Both the position numbers and the translations under genes were made by a program. Below are positions 12,500-24,315 of a DNA stretch of 64,000 bases, in pieces. The notes under the pieces were generated by a model. The model was not told where the DNA came from. It saw nothing but the letters and a program-made list of their open reading frames with translations, and ran no database searches. How positions within the stretch are numbered: the stretch's first letter is position 1; every line of letters begins with the position of its first letter. Where the stretch lies: contig OX359273.1 of the NCBI GenBank assembly GCA_947179155.2, positions 15,099,001 to 15,163,000 of the forward strand, read 5' to 3'. This DNA comes from Hedera helix (Eukaryota; Streptophyta; Magnoliopsida; Apiales; Araliaceae).

Positions 12500-13366
12500 C
12501 TTTGTTCCAAGTTGCGGCAATTAAAGTTGGGACTGTAAGCAGAGTTGATTCACGCGGCTGAACAGATTACACGGCTTAGAGGAATATTCAGACATGGGAT
12601 AAAGGAATTGGGATTCGTTCAATTGTTATTCATGCATCCAAACATGGTCCCCACGTTAATTGGTTATTGATCCTAGTCATCAGATTAACGTTAGTGGGTC
12701 CTTGATTCTATTAAGCCTCGACACAGCAATGGGCATGGGGGATTCAAAGTTTTGGGGTCCAAGTCTCGGTACGATTACAATTAATCCACGGCAGCATGCA
12801 GATTGCCAAGAATCACCCAAGCGCCGCAGCGCCAGTCCTACCAAGAGTCAGCGCGAGGCGCAGTGGACCAGCGCCGAGGTGCAACAACAGTGTGGCGGGA
12901 TTTTTGTTTCCTAGTTTAATTTGGATTGTTATGTAATTTTAATTCTTTTTGTTTTAAAGATTAGGGTTTATTATGATTAGTATAAATAGGAGTTAAAGCT
13001 GATGTATTTCATAACAATAATATATTTTTTTCAGATTAATCAAATACTTGTGAGGGTTTTCTTATCTTTTAGTTTTTTAAGAATTTCTAAGTTATTCTTA
13101 GTTTTCTTAATATTCAATTTGACTTATCATTCAACAATATATAGTTGGGTGTGGCGTCGTCTACCTATATCAAGATTCTTGTCTTTATATAGACAACGGG
13201 TCGAGATTTTATTCAACGTAGATTTTGTTGCACAAGCGATTGTACCAAAGTTCTCGCTTCTATATAAACGAAGGGTTGCGGTGTCGTACGTGTTTCATCA
13301 ATACGACTTTGCTAGAAATGATCCGGGCGGCAATCACCTCACGTAAGTGTGTCGTGGACTCTATCA
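12500..13366 (+). mobile_element. LTR of a decayed LTR retrotransposon
   Basis: The stretch has a TATA box (TATAAATA, 12981-12988) and ends just before a primer-binding-site-like sequence at 13369. The GC-rich part at 12800-12890 (gccgcagcgcc, gcgccgaggtgc) is typical LTR text in plants. The left boundary was not identified and is approximate. Frames at 12660-12914 and 13002-13346 run through it but show no protein motif. Confidence 0.45.
12981..12988 (+). promoter_or_regulatory. TATA box of the decayed LTR
   Basis: TATAAATA in the context 'attagtataaataggag', about 385 bp before the presumed LTR end. Confidence 0.45.
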
Positions 13367-13368
13367 TT

Positions 13369-13380
13369 TGGCATCAGGGC
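13369..13380 (+). other. Primer-binding-site remnant (initiator-tRNA-Met type)
   Basis: TGGCATCAGGGC differs at two positions from TGGTATCAGAGC, the usual plant priming site complementary to the 3' end of initiator methionine tRNA. It lies two bases after the presumed LTR end. Confidence 0.5.
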
Positions 13381-13459
13381 TAGGCTATCAAGAATTAAGT
13401 TTCTAGCGGGTTATTTATCTTTCAATTTATTGTTTGATTATTTATAAAAAAGAAGAACA

Positions 13460-13461
<2 letters not shown>

Positions 13462-13506
<45 letters not shown>
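13462..13506. repeat. (AT)n microsatellite
   Basis: Uninterrupted AT run of about 45 bp inside the leader of the decayed retrotransposon. Confidence 0.95.
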
Positions 13507-13507
<1 letters not shown>

Positions 13508-14147
13508 CTAGTTCTTCTCAATTGCTTGTAAGTTTCACAGTCCAAGGCCTTCAATCAAGTTGCAATTCATGGATCAAGGGCTGTTGAAGATAATTCAAAG
13601 TCAAAAATTTGTGCTAGCCTAACAAACTTTCCCAAAAATTTAAAGACATACAAGAAGCAAAGCCATAAAATTTCGCTAGCCTAATAAGCTTTCTCGAAAA
13701 TTTGAAGGTGTACAAGAAGCATGTCAATCCGTGAGAAGTTTAAGATCCAATTTGAGAAGTCCACTTGAAGTTGCATCCGTGTGGATCAAGGGTCAATCAG
13801 TGGGGATCAATCCAAATCATCCAAGTGGCAAACCCAAACCTTGTTGGTATTTGATTTATATCTTGCTATTATTGTTCTTGATAAGTTCTTTTTAAGTTGA
13901 TATAAGAAACTTTGATTTTGTTTGGTGAATTCAAAAAGAACCTATAAGAGGAAATAATTGAGAGGAAAAAGGCAACAGTGCTGAGATTATTATAGGGTAA
14001 AAGCTAATTGAGTGATACACGAGTGATCCATTGTTGACCGAAACACGTAAGGGAGTGGTGAAGATTTTTTTAATCTATTAATCCTTGTTTTGTAGCAGAT
14101 ATGTTTGGCTTTGAGGAGTCATTGAAAAGGAAACCAAGAGTTCTTTC

Positions 14148-14312
14148 ATGGATGAATGGAAAAGAACTTGGGCGGAGGAGTATGAAAGGCATTGTCATAG
14201 ATTTTATTATGGATGTAGGGATCAACCTCAAAAGCTTATGGAGCATAAGAGAGAGCGAGTACAGCATAGGGAGGCAAATGATGACATCTTGGAGGAGGTT
14301 CGTAAGGGTTAG
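14148..14312 (+). pseudogene. Retrotransposon gag fragment (broken)
   Basis: The frame opens with M-D-E-W-K-R-T-W-A-E-E-Y and is rich in charged residues (EHKRERVQHREANDDILEEV), then stops at TAG 14310-14312. The DNA upstream in another frame (ATG at 14101 after 'ttttgtagcagat') also looks like the beginning of a gag, so at least one frameshift is likely. It lies about 0.8 kb after the primer-binding remnant at 13369, where gag should start. No capsid core or zinc knuckle is left; the element is cut by the TA tract at 14443. The gag assignment rests mostly on position. Confidence 0.35.
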
Positions 14313-14441
14313 ATAAGACAAAGTCATGTGGGATGCAGTCTCAAGACAATCCTAAGGCACATAAGGAACAAGTTCAACCGAAGGAGGTAAAAGCTGAAGA
14401 TCATGCTGTCCAAGACGATTTGAAAAGACCGAAAAAATATG

Positions 14442-14442
<1 letters not shown>

Positions 14443-14499
<57 letters not shown>
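14443..14499. repeat. (TA)28 microsatellite, possible old junction
   Basis: A TA run of 57 bp separates the gag remnant on the left from LTR-like DNA and then the old pararetrovirus copy on the right. Because the younger virus copy sits in a TA run, this run is a candidate left junction of an older rearrangement. Confidence 0.9.
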
Positions 14500-14502
<3 letters not shown>

Positions 14503-15363
14503 TGAGAAAATATGATGTGTAATGATATGTTATGTATGTGTATATGTTATGTGATGAGAGTTAGTAAGTTTGTTAATTTAATTTATTGTAATTAACTAAA
14601 GAATAAAAAGAAATGTACGAAGAGCTTATGTAATGAAATCACAAAACTTGAATGTTGGCCTTGAATGACAAAGAAAAAGTTTAATAATCAACAAGTGGAT
14701 TACTTATATGATTAATGAGGAAGAAGAAATACATGAATTATTAAAGTTAACCTAATGTGGTAGTATGTGTAGGTTATGTTGTTAGTTATATCACAAGCTC
14801 AATATAAGGTTATGTGGTAGTTTATTGAATTAAGTTGTAGTACTTGTATGTATGTGTTTTAGGGTTTTACAAAAACAAACCCAAGATATGTTAAGTGTTA
14901 GTGTTTTATAAACTAACTCAATTAAGTAGTTCAAATGACTTTTAAATGATAAGTCTAATTGGATTATGTATTTAACCCAATATGATTATATGGGTAACCC
15001 AAGTCTTAATATTAACTAGTCTTGTAAACTAGTCTATGTATTTTAATAAGAGGAGCCTAAGTGTTATATTGTATGTAGCCTAAATGATTTAAATTGTTGG
15101 GAGCCCTATGTTGGAAAATTAAATAAATCAACTAAAAGCGCAATTGGTTTAATTGTAGAGCCCAAACAAAATTAATCTAGGAGCCCACATTGAATTAATT
15201 AAATGACCTAGTTCGGCATAAGTCTTGTAGAGCCGTGGTAAGTCTCCAAGTGGGAGTAGTTTAGGCTAAGGGAATCTTAGATCTTAGGTATGCGTTTACA
15301 TAAGGTAAGCAGGGGTGTTTAAGCGGAATGATCTAAGATAAAAAATTTGTTTATTCAGATAAA
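14500..15363. other. LTR-like or viral leader DNA, unassigned
   Basis: There is no coding content. Blocks such as GAGCCTAAGTG, GAGCCCACATTGAATTAATT and GACCTAG resemble the gypsy LTR text at 56930-57110. The last 100 bp before the viral ORF1 start at 15364 may be viral leader. I cannot place the boundary between the two. Confidence 0.35.
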
Positions 15364-16359
15364 ATGAGTAGACTTTTTAGGTATAGTTCTTCAGTTAGTT
15401 CAAGGTCAGCAACATTGTCCACTATCCCTGACATAGTTAATCAGGAATAACATAGTTATGATAATTTAAGTTAAGACTTTGGTAATTGGAATATACCTAA
15501 TGTTTCACCAAAAGAAATTTATATGTCAACCTTTTCTGATAATTTTAAGTCAGATTATAATGTTAAAACTGTTGAAAAAGTTTATGCAATTAATAAAGAA
15601 CATAAAACCTGTTCCTTATTAACAAATGAAATAATTAAAAAACATAAACTCAAGGGATATAATTTTATTCATATAGGTATAATTCAAGTTATAGTAAAAC
15701 CTTTAAGTATTAAAGGAATTAATTCAAGTATATTGTTGTGTCTTCGGGATGCACAATATTTAAATTATGTACCAAGCATTTTAGGCATAATGGAGTCTAG
15801 TTTGCATAATGGACCCGTCCATTTCAATTGCTTTTCAGACTTTACATTAAGTTTAAGTGACTCACATTTATTAAAAGCATTAACTTTAAATATCAAGACA
15901 GCTGGAGAAATTACGCAAATGATTGAGGGATCTCAAACTCTTGTTTTGATATTTAGAATTTATTATAAAATAATGAAAACAAATTTAAATTTAAAAGTTT
16001 TGAGTAAAAGTCATAAAGATAAAACTGTTTTAATTCAAAGTAGTACATATTTTGCTAATATCCAAGTCCCAGAGACTACTCTTTGGAGAGATATAAATCT
16101 CCCTAGACAATGAATATTAGAAAATGAAATACCACGGAGACCAGTTAATAGTAACATAATGAATTTAGAAAATGTTAAACAATATTTAAATGGTACGGTC
16201 AGAATAAGTTTTGATGATTCTAGACTTAGAAGATCTTTAATAATAGAAGATGTTGTCAGTACCATATCATCGTCTAGAAAAGATTCAGAATTGTTAAGTA
16301 AAACTACACTTCAGAATATCAAGTTAAAAGGAATTATTAGTGAAAGTCAAACTAGTTAA
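15364..16359 (+). pseudogene. Pararetrovirus copy 1: ORF1 N-terminus and movement protein, broken
   Basis: ORF1 appears to start at ATG 15364 and is in frame with the movement-protein part from 15523. Within the first 53 codons there are two stops (TAA near 15448 and 15472). The movement-protein region (15523-16110) matches the same region of copy 2 nearly residue for residue, with shared motifs such as KGYNFIHIG, SILLCLRDA and GPVHFNCF. It stops at TGA 16111-16113, where copy 2 has Trp (TGG), and runs on in the same frame to a TAA at 16357-16359. Movement proteins of Caulimoviridae belong to the 30K family that enlarges plasmodesmata. This copy cannot make the full protein. Unlike copy 2, it keeps the start region of ORF1. 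Confidence 0.85.
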
Positions 16360-16439
16360 TCCTGTTATAATAATGAATCTATCAGTTAAGATGAAGATGA
16401 TAAACAACATTTATCACATACACAGTCATATTTCGAAAC

Positions 16440-18901
16440 AAAATCAGTTCATCACCAACTTAGAGTTATACAAAAGGACTTTAAAGTTAAATGAAAAAAA
16501 TTAACTAATGATTTTAATTTAAAAGAAAATAAAAATAAAAGACATCAATTTCGTGAAAATCACAATGAAACTAATAGAGAAAAAATAGTTAATAAATGAA
16601 AAAAATTTATTTTAGAAAAAAAAATATTACTTTTTATACTTGGTATGAAAAATATTATGGTAAATGTAATGTAATTACTAAAAGTCAATGGGTAAAAGAA
16701 GATAAGTCAAATTTTTTTTCTAGTCATCCACATTTGGAAACAGTTATTTTACCAGTTAAAAACACATCTATTGTTGTAAGCCCTTTTAAAATTTCAGATG
16801 GTAATAATGATGTTAAAAAAATAATTGAACAAAATAATTTTACTAACCAGTACTTGGCAACACTAGGTAAACAGTTAGATAAAATTAAAGAAAAATTTGA
16901 AGATAAAATTCTCAGTCAAGATCACAATGATAAAATTGAAAAACCTTTGTTAAACCTATCTCATAATAGGCAAGGTCTAGGACTACACAGTACTGATAAA
17001 GAATTAGTTAAAACTTTAGATAAATTATTTAAAAAATTAGATAAACCTGAATCTAGTGAAACTAAGACTTTAACTGTCATTGAAAAATATGATAGTCAAA
17101 AAGAAAATATTAATAGTAGTGAGTTAGATACTGACAACTCTACTATTCAAGAAATTAAGAATCAATTTAGAAAATTAACTTTTAAAAATCCAACTATTAC
17201 TAGTCAAACAAAAAATTGGTATTCTAAACCAACCCCTCCAGACTTACAGTTTGAAGAAAGAAATTAGATAATCAATTTTCTATTTCTGCTAATAAAATTT
17301 ATGAATGGAACATAGATGCCCTTAGTGAACAAGAGTTATTAAATAAATTAAATCATATGTTCATGGTAGCTAATAGTTATTTAACTACTTCCCACTACTT
17401 AGGACAGTCTGAGATTGTTGAACTATTGGCTAGCGGATTTATTGGTATTATTAGATCTTAGTGGGGAAAACACCTTACTGAAGAATCCAGATATTCTATT
17501 ATTCATGCAGTTCAATGTGATAATGAAGGTAGCCCTAGATTTGATGAAACTCTTGGTTTAGGTCCTTCTGATGGAGTTAATACCTTAATTTACACAATAA
17601 TAAAATATTTTACTAGAACTCCCAGTAATATAACTGATAGGATCCATGATCAGTTAAGTAATCTCACGTGCCCTACTTTAAGTAACTTTAGATGATACAA
17701 AGATGTTTTTACTACTAGAGTTATGATGCCTGATGATAGTAATAAACTTTTCTGGAAAGAAAAATTTGTAAATGGATTATCTAATTTATTTACACATAAA
17801 ATCTGAGAAGAATTAAGTAAAGACTTAGGATTTATTAATTACGATAATCTATGGTGATATTATTAGTTAAATTCAAAAAACAGATCTTAAAATGTGTATT
17901 GATTTTAAGATTAGTAAACATGCTCGAAAAGATAAACACAAAGTCAAATACGAGTTAGGATCTTTTTGTGAACAATATGGTTTACCCCCTATTACTCCTT
18001 CTAGAAAACGAAGTCACCATATAAATGATAAAAAAATACATAAATTCTAAAAACATAAAAAATATAGTAACAAAAAAAGTTATTATAAAAAGTCACCTAA
18101 AAATACAAGTTATAAAAAAATTTATAAAAAGAAAAGTTATAAAAAAATTGATAAGAGTAAAGTAATTTGTCATAATTGTGGTAAATCAGGTCATTATAAA
18201 AACGAATGTAAAGTTAAAGAAAAATTAAAAGAATTAAAAATAACTGAAGAAGATAGTAATCAAATAATTGAGTTAATGAGAATAAATAATGATTCTAATA
18301 GTAATGAATATGAAGATATTTATTCTCAGTCCTTTAGTAACTTAGATAACACTTCCATTTCAGATAGTGAATTTAGTCAAAACTCTAAAGTAACCTTAGG
18401 ATGTATAGATACTTATTGTAGTAAAACACTAAATATTTTAAGTAAACATGAAGAAGAGCAAAGTCTATTAATTGATTTAATTAGTAAAATATCTGATCCT
18501 CAGTTAAAACTACAATATACTAAACAATTTAAAGATTTTTTTTTTAATAAAGATACTCTAACTAACAAGGTAACTAAATTAAAAAAACCTGTTTTTAGTA
18601 TTAATAAAACTTTAGAAAGATTTAAAAATCCAGTAAAAGAAATAAATTTACCTGAATTAAATCAAGAGGTTAATAATTTAAAACGAGAAATGTCTAAATT
18701 AAAATCATAAATTTCTGAGTTAAGAAATGAAATTAATAAGCTTAAAGAAAAAGAAACATTATTAGTTAATAGTTCCTCTGATAGTGAGGATATAGAAGAA
18801 GCTAAAGCTTCTAAAGTTAATAACTCAGATAGTGATAATGAAACTTTAGTCAACAAGAATTTTCATTAAGAATATTAAAATCTCTTACCATTCAGAAATG
18901 G
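16440..18901 (+). pseudogene. Pararetrovirus copy 1: coat-protein region with CCHC knuckle, broken
   Basis: The region runs parallel to copy 2 residues of about 330-1140. The longest open pieces are 16596-17267 and 18276-18710. Their frames differ from that of the movement protein, so there is at least one frameshift, and there are several stops between the pieces (for example TAG near 17460, TGA near 17692 and 17803). The nucleic-acid-binding knuckle CHNCGKSGHYKNEC is still readable at 18168-18209, preceded by a Lys/Tyr-rich stretch. An acidic, Ser-rich segment follows, as in copy 2. In the family this region forms the capsid protein. The sequence breaks at 18906, where an LTR element has inserted, and resumes at 35176. 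Confidence 0.82.
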
Positions 18902-18906
18902 TATAT
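18902..18906. repeat. Target duplication TATAT, left copy
   Basis: TATAT at 18902-18906 and again at 35171-35175 flanks the gag-only LTR element. Reading across the two flanks restores the order of the viral text found in copy 2 at about 42265-42275. Confidence 0.8.
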
Positions 18907-20400
18907 TGATAAGTGAATTTTATTCCTATTTATTAGGTATTTTTAGGCTTAATTAATTGTGAGTTTTTGAGTATTTTTAGTATTTTAGGTCATTTTATAT
19001 AATTTATGTAAATTTTATGTGTTTTTATTATTTTTATTATTTTTATATTATTTTTATTTATTTTATATTTTATTTTGTAGAAAAAATTATATTGGGGGCA
19101 AATCTGTAAATTCTGCAAAAATCTGATGACAAAATGGTAAAAAAACTAGCACTGATGGCAAAATTATAATTAAGTTGAAGTTGGCGACTAGTGGCAATTT
19201 CGTAATTTCAGAAGAAAAGTTGGTCCGCGCATTGCGCGCGTTTGTGAGACAGAGGAAATTGGAAAGAAGAAGGAGGAAAGAAGGAAAGAAGAAGGGCCGC
19301 ACCATGCGCAACCAAGCAGTAGAAGAAAAAATAAAAGCCGCGCAATGCGTGACGGGTAGCTGACGTCATCCAGGCATGCCTGGAGCGCGTTCGGCCAGCT
19401 GTCATGGTCAGGGGCGTGTTTGGCTTACGTGGTTTTGCTGGAAACGGAATTATTTCGCGATTTTGAGCATTAATTTGATTCCAAATTGGATTTTAATTCC
19501 AAATTAGCTTAAGATTATTATTGTACTTCTATAAATACATTACATTACATTAGATCAGGAAATATAGCAGATTATTAGATATTATTTAGGAGCTCTCTCT
19601 CTCAGGTGATAGTATTTTTATTATGTTTGACTAATTTTATTATTCAGTTATAGGGAATTTCAAACCCAATTATAATTAATGGTTTAATCAATTTAGTAAT
19701 ATTATTTATTCTTCCTCGTATGAAATTATTTATGATAATCTGTTTTAATTGTTTATTTGATATTGGGTTTGATTGATTTAATTTTGGCCTGTGGAGTCGA
19801 TCAAATTATTATCAATTGCTAGATTTAGGAATTATATTACGTGTAATTGATATTGTTCCTAATCGTTGGTAGTGAATAGTGATAGATGATTGTGGTCAAA
19901 CTTTTGGTTATTGCTATGGTTATCATGATGTAAGTTAAACAGTCCGAGCTTATGAGATTGTTGCTTAGAATAATTTAATTTTCTTGTAATGAATGCCTCT
20001 ATTATATTAAATTTAGAGAGTTTGTTTTAGGTTGTATAATGGTTAGAATCTAATGAAGAGCTTGTTTTGTTAGATTAAAATTATGGGAAATTTTGGGTAG
20101 CAAAGCTTGTTGTTGCCTAGGGTTATTAGTTTCATGGAAAGATAAAGATATATTTTGAATGATTGATTTATTAATTATAAGGGTGAGATTGAACCAAAGA
20201 ACTGAAGTCTTTAATTTATTAATTAATTTTATTAATTTACTTTTATTTATTTAGTTAATTATAATTAGTTCAAAACCCCCAAATCTAGTTTACATTGTAT
20301 AAAAATAAATTAATCATTCTCTGTGGGTTCGACTCTTACTTTCACTACTACATTAATATTTTTTAAAGTAAGATTTTATTTTTGGTTTCCTATCACATAC
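18907..20400 (+). repeat. 5' LTR of the gag-only element
   Basis: Starts TGATAAGTGAATTTTATTCC and ends just before CAAATTTTGGCGCC. It carries a TATA box TATAAATA at 19530-19537 followed by ACATTACATTACATTAG. It aligns with 33680-35170 throughout, with small differences. Confidence 0.88.
19530..19537 (+). promoter_or_regulatory. TATA box in the 5' LTR of the gag-only element
   Basis: TATAAATA in the context 'ttgtacttctataaatacattac'; the same box occurs at 34297-34304 in the 3' LTR, so it predates insertion. Confidence 0.6.
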
Positions 20401-20407
20401 CAAATTT

Positions 20408-20425
20408 TGGCGCCGTTACCGGGGA
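20408..20425 (+). other. Primer-binding site, aspartate-tRNA type
   Basis: TGGCGCCGTTACCGGGGA lies eight bases after the LTR end. The usual form in Athila-type elements is TGGCGCCGTTGCCGGGGA, complementary to the 3' end of tRNA-Asp; one position differs here. Confidence 0.75.
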
Positions 20426-20536
20426 ATGATTTTAATTTATTTTTGTGTTTTTGTAAACTTTATTTTAATTTAGTAATTTTTCTTAGATTTTATTTTTATA
20501 GTTTTTTATAGTTTAATTGAGTTTTGTAGGTTAAGG

Positions 20537-20975
20537 ATGAAAGTCATGCCTGATTATGTTAATGAGGTATATATTTCTTCTCATGAGCAACAAACTGATA
20601 GTCTAACTTCTTTTGTTTATCAAATGGCTGTAGGCACTTGTATGATTTGTGTGGTAATAGGACACCCAACTGATTTATGCCTAATTCTTCCGGATGAGTC
20701 CTATGAACAAGTTAATGTAGCTGGTGGTTTCCTTGGTCATTCAGAAAGTAGATATGATTCCTATTCAAACATGTATAATTCCGGATGGAGGGATCATCAT
20801 AATTTCAGCTATCAGAATTCACTAGTGAATTGGCACGCAAACCAAAACTTTTCAAATAATCAACAGTACATGAAACCATATCTCCAACAACAACATGACC
20901 AATCGTCTTATTCTGACATATCTTTAGAAGATATGTTTAAAGCTTTCATGACTCAAGCACAACAATTCCAACAAG
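20537..20975 (+). pseudogene. Gag-like protein of the gag-only element, 5' part
   Basis: The frame starts at ATG 20537 and has 146 codons before the younger chromovirus cuts it at 20975. It contains CMICVVIGHPTDLCLILPDE, which resembles the zinc-knuckle-like CxxC...C segment of Athila-type Gag. A Gln/Asn/Tyr-rich stretch follows, then LEDMFKAFMTQAQQFQQ. The frame picks up without a shift at 31726 once the insert and one target copy are removed; together the two parts give 334 codons including the stop. It looks like the C-terminal part of Gag, since no capsid core precedes it. The frame was open when the chromovirus arrived. Confidence 0.65.
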
Positions 20976-21976
20976 TGTAAGACCCCGAATTTTATGAAAT
21001 ACAAAAATTTAATTTTTCTTCATATATATATTTTTCCCTGAAATAGTAGGTGGTTAAATTGATAAGGTTAAAAGTTAAGGATGTTATGTGCAAATTTTAT
21101 TATGTTGGACAATAATCATTTGGTCGGAGAATATTCGTTTTGTCGGGGAATATTCGATTCGTACAACGGCGCCAAAATAACAAAATAATGGTGGACCTCC
21201 ATAACGAATTATTGTCGGATATAGAAAGCGACATACGTAACCTTTCTAAATAAATATAGTCAACGATACTATCACCTTGAACTGTTAAAATACATGGTGG
21301 TAAAAGAATAGTAACATACGGTATTACACAGTAACATACGGTATTGCACAGTAACACACGGTATTGCACAGTGTTTCATATTATTAAACTGATAAAGTGG
21401 TTATTGTATTATATTGACTTTATTGAACCAATAATTGTCACATGCATAATAATTCATATTATTGAGCTGATAATTGTCACAGTAGCATATGCACAATAAT
21501 TCACATTACTGAATCAATAATTGTCATTACACAGTAACGTGTTATTTTCTTAATTATTTTCAGCATTATTGTTATCTCTTTTATGATATTGATTAAACTG
21601 TTGTATTTTATTATTAGTTGATTTTTCTGTTTATCTAACTGGAAAAGCCAACTACACTGCATTTACAACAATTGGTCATAATAATGAATAATTGTGAATT
21701 ATTGTTGAATAATTGAATTGATAAAGTTATTTATTTTATTATGATAAATTATATAAAGTTATTTATTTTTATATATAAAGTTAATTGATTTATTTAAATT
21801 TATTTGTTTTATATATAAAGTAAATTGAATGATATAGATTAAAAAATGATCTTTAAATGAATGATTTAAATTAAAGAAATCTTAAAAGATGAAATGAGTG
21901 GTATGAATTAAACATTATCTTGAAATATACGGTTTGAATTAAATTAGGAAATCTTGGCGATGATAAGATTTTTTGC

Positions 21977-21984
21977 TATAAATA
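21977..21984 (+). promoter_or_regulatory. TATA box of the nested chromovirus 5' LTR
   Basis: TATAAATA in 'ttgctataaatagaggcc'. The same box is at 29909-29916 in the 3' LTR. Transcription should begin about 30 bp downstream, close to the start of the 208-bp duplication. Confidence 0.65.
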
Positions 21985-21990
21985 GAGGCC

Positions 21991-22406
21991 TTAACTTAAG
22001 AATTTTTCATAAAAAACTTCCTTGCTTATTCTGTCTTTCACTCTCCAAATATTTCTTTGTATGAGTTCTCATTGAGTGTACTAAAGTCATCTTGAGTATT
22101 TGTAAAGATCTGTAAGTGTACGAGTACTGACCAAGTAAGTCTTTTTATAAAAGTTATATAAGTAACCACACACATCACACGATGTTTATAAATCTTCCTT
22201 AACTTAAGATTTTTTCATAAAAAACTTCCTTGCTTATTCTGTCTTTCACTCTCCAAATATTTCTTTGTATGAGTTCTCATTGAGTGTACTAAAGTCATCT
22301 TGAGTATTTGTAAAGATCTGTAAGTGTACGAGTACTGACCAAGTAAGTCTTTTTATAAAAGTTATATAAGTAACCACACACATCACACGATGTTTATAAA
22401 TCTTCC
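21991..22406. repeat. 208-bp tandem duplication private to the 5' LTR
   Basis: The block starting TTAACTTAAGA is repeated with a period of 208 bp (21991-22198 and 22199-22406), and the copies are nearly identical. The 3' LTR has it once (about 29929-30132), so it arose after, or in the round of, insertion. Confidence 0.93.
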
Positions 22407-22774
22407 TTTAGAAGACTCTTCCTTTGGAAGATTCATTTTGAAAAGCTTCATTTGGAAGATTTATTTTGAAATATTATTTTTTTCAAAAACTATATTGAAG
22501 TTATTCAACTTTATTTTATTAAATCACTTTTGATGATTTCATACGAATTGGTATACATCATAAAATTATATATGGTAGCTACTAATTAAATTATAAAAAT
22601 ATAGGTTGACCAACTTCATATCCAGTCACGTGTTAAGGTAAGGGATACCATCTTTTTCATCTTCCATTATTCAAACTTACTATGGTAAGTGATTATCATT
22701 ATTTAATTCTCGAAAATAATATCGTTTCTTTCTTACTCGTAAGATGTGTCATTTATCTCCATATATTAATTTAT

Positions 22775-23066
22775 GGGAATAACCTGACTACGCGGACTAT
22801 CGCATGTTTGATGAATAACCTTTCGTATTCATTCCTTATTAATTTGTGGGAATAACCTGACTACGCGGACTGCCACATGTTTGGTGAATTACTCTTCGTA
22901 TTCATTCCTTATTAATTTGTGGGAATAACCTGACTACGCGGACTACCGCATGTTTGGTGAATAACCTTTCGTATTCATTTCTTATTAATATCTGAGAATA
23001 ACCCGACTAGGCGGACTACCGCATGTTTGGTGAATTACTCTTCGTATTCATTTCTTATTTGTCTCT
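22775..23066. repeat. Four tandem copies of a 73-bp unit
   Basis: Units beginning GGGAATAACCTGACTACGCG start at 22775, 22848, 22921 and 22994. The 3' LTR has two full units (30499 and 30572) and a partial third, so copy number differs between the LTRs. Confidence 0.93.
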
Positions 23067-24102
23067 AGTTGGTAAAGTTTTCTGAAATGATTATATATTC
23101 TTTAATAGTTTGCGCTTCATCTAATATCATTTCAACTGAACCTTCCTATTTTTCTAAATCTTTCTATTGAACCTTAACTGTTATTCTGAACTGTGGATCT
23201 TAAATATCATTCTTGAATTTTAGTCCACGTCATGTTGACAATTTGGACATTATTTGAATATGCACAAAGAAAAATCATAAACTTTCGATATTTATTGATC
23301 ATACTGTTTCTTCTGATTCATCATCTATATCACGGTTGTTGTTCTAATCATCAAGAATCATGTTGTTGTGAATATCTGTGGCCTGGGGCACAGATGATAG
23401 GATAAAGACGATATAATTGTTGTGTCTTTTTGGGCACTTGGTGAATATTCTCTTTGGCCTGGGGCAAAGATGAACTGTTGTTGGTATGATTATGACCAAA
23501 GGCTGAAAACTGGTATAATCATTACCGTTGGTGTTATATTTGAATATCTTTGACCCGTAATGCAAAGATGAACTATTGACTGGCATGATTATAATTAGGA
23601 ACTAAAAATTTATATTATTATGACCAGTGGTGTTTGAGATGATAAGATTTGATGATATTTTTCTTAAAAAGAGACGCGAGTAGACATCATAGTCTACATT
23701 ATTTTTCTAATGGATTGCTTTCCGCTGCTATTATTGATATAAAGCTTATTATTTATTATATTCAATTAGGAACTCAACTGTTGAAGGCTAATGATAATTT
23801 ATTTGTCATTATCTTAGTCATGATATTTCTTACTGGGCTATTTGAGCTCACCCTTTCTTTTGTTCCATTGTTTTTCAGAAAATGAGAGAATAACTGGGTT
23901 TAGCGGAGGAATGGAGTGACGGTCCGAGAGATAACTATTATAGTCTTCACATGTTGTATATAGTGTGGCAATAATAATGAAGACTTAGTTGTGTACTATT
24001 GAGTTCCGTATTTCTGTTCTATATACTATTTGTATTAGAAATTGTGTATTTTATGGCGTCTCAAATTGGGCTATGTAGGCCTAGATTTGGGGGCGTCACA
24101 TT

Positions 24103-24114
24103 TGGTATCCGAGC
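24103..24114 (+). other. Primer-binding site of the nested chromovirus
   Basis: TGGTATCCGAGC differs at one position from TGGTATCAGAGC, the initiator-tRNA-Met site. It begins two bases after the LTR. Confidence 0.8.
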
Positions 24115-24315
24115 TTAGGGATATGATCTTTAATGGAGATCTGGGGTAGAAGTAGGAGGAGAGAGACGAATAGATTACGTCACTAGTATGTCATACATAA
24201 AATTTTGTTATCTAATAAGTTGGCTTGAATGAGCGGACAAGAAGTGACGAGTCAGTTTGTTTAACTAACCTTTATCTTATGACCGCAATTAAGAATGGCT
24301 TATGAAAATTAGGGA

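Larger units (their letters stand above)
20976..24100 (+). repeat. 5' LTR of the nested chromovirus (3125 bp)
   Basis: Aligns with 28923-31720. It is 327 bp longer, mainly because it holds an additional 208-bp tandem copy (21991-22406) and more copies of a 73-bp repeat (22775-23066). The TATA box is at 21977-21984. Confidence 0.93.

Noticed and set aside
12660..13346. Two plus-strand frames of 84 and 114 codons
   Set aside because: They run through the LTR including its TATA box and leader, and show no protein motif.
13461..14500. Possible CRISPR-like or satellite array around the TA runs
   Set aside because: These are simple dinucleotide microsatellites without spacers.
23344..23885. Paired frames of 80 and 78 codons that recur at 30964-31505
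   Set aside because: They recur because they lie in the two LTRs of one element; repetition is not evidence of coding here.
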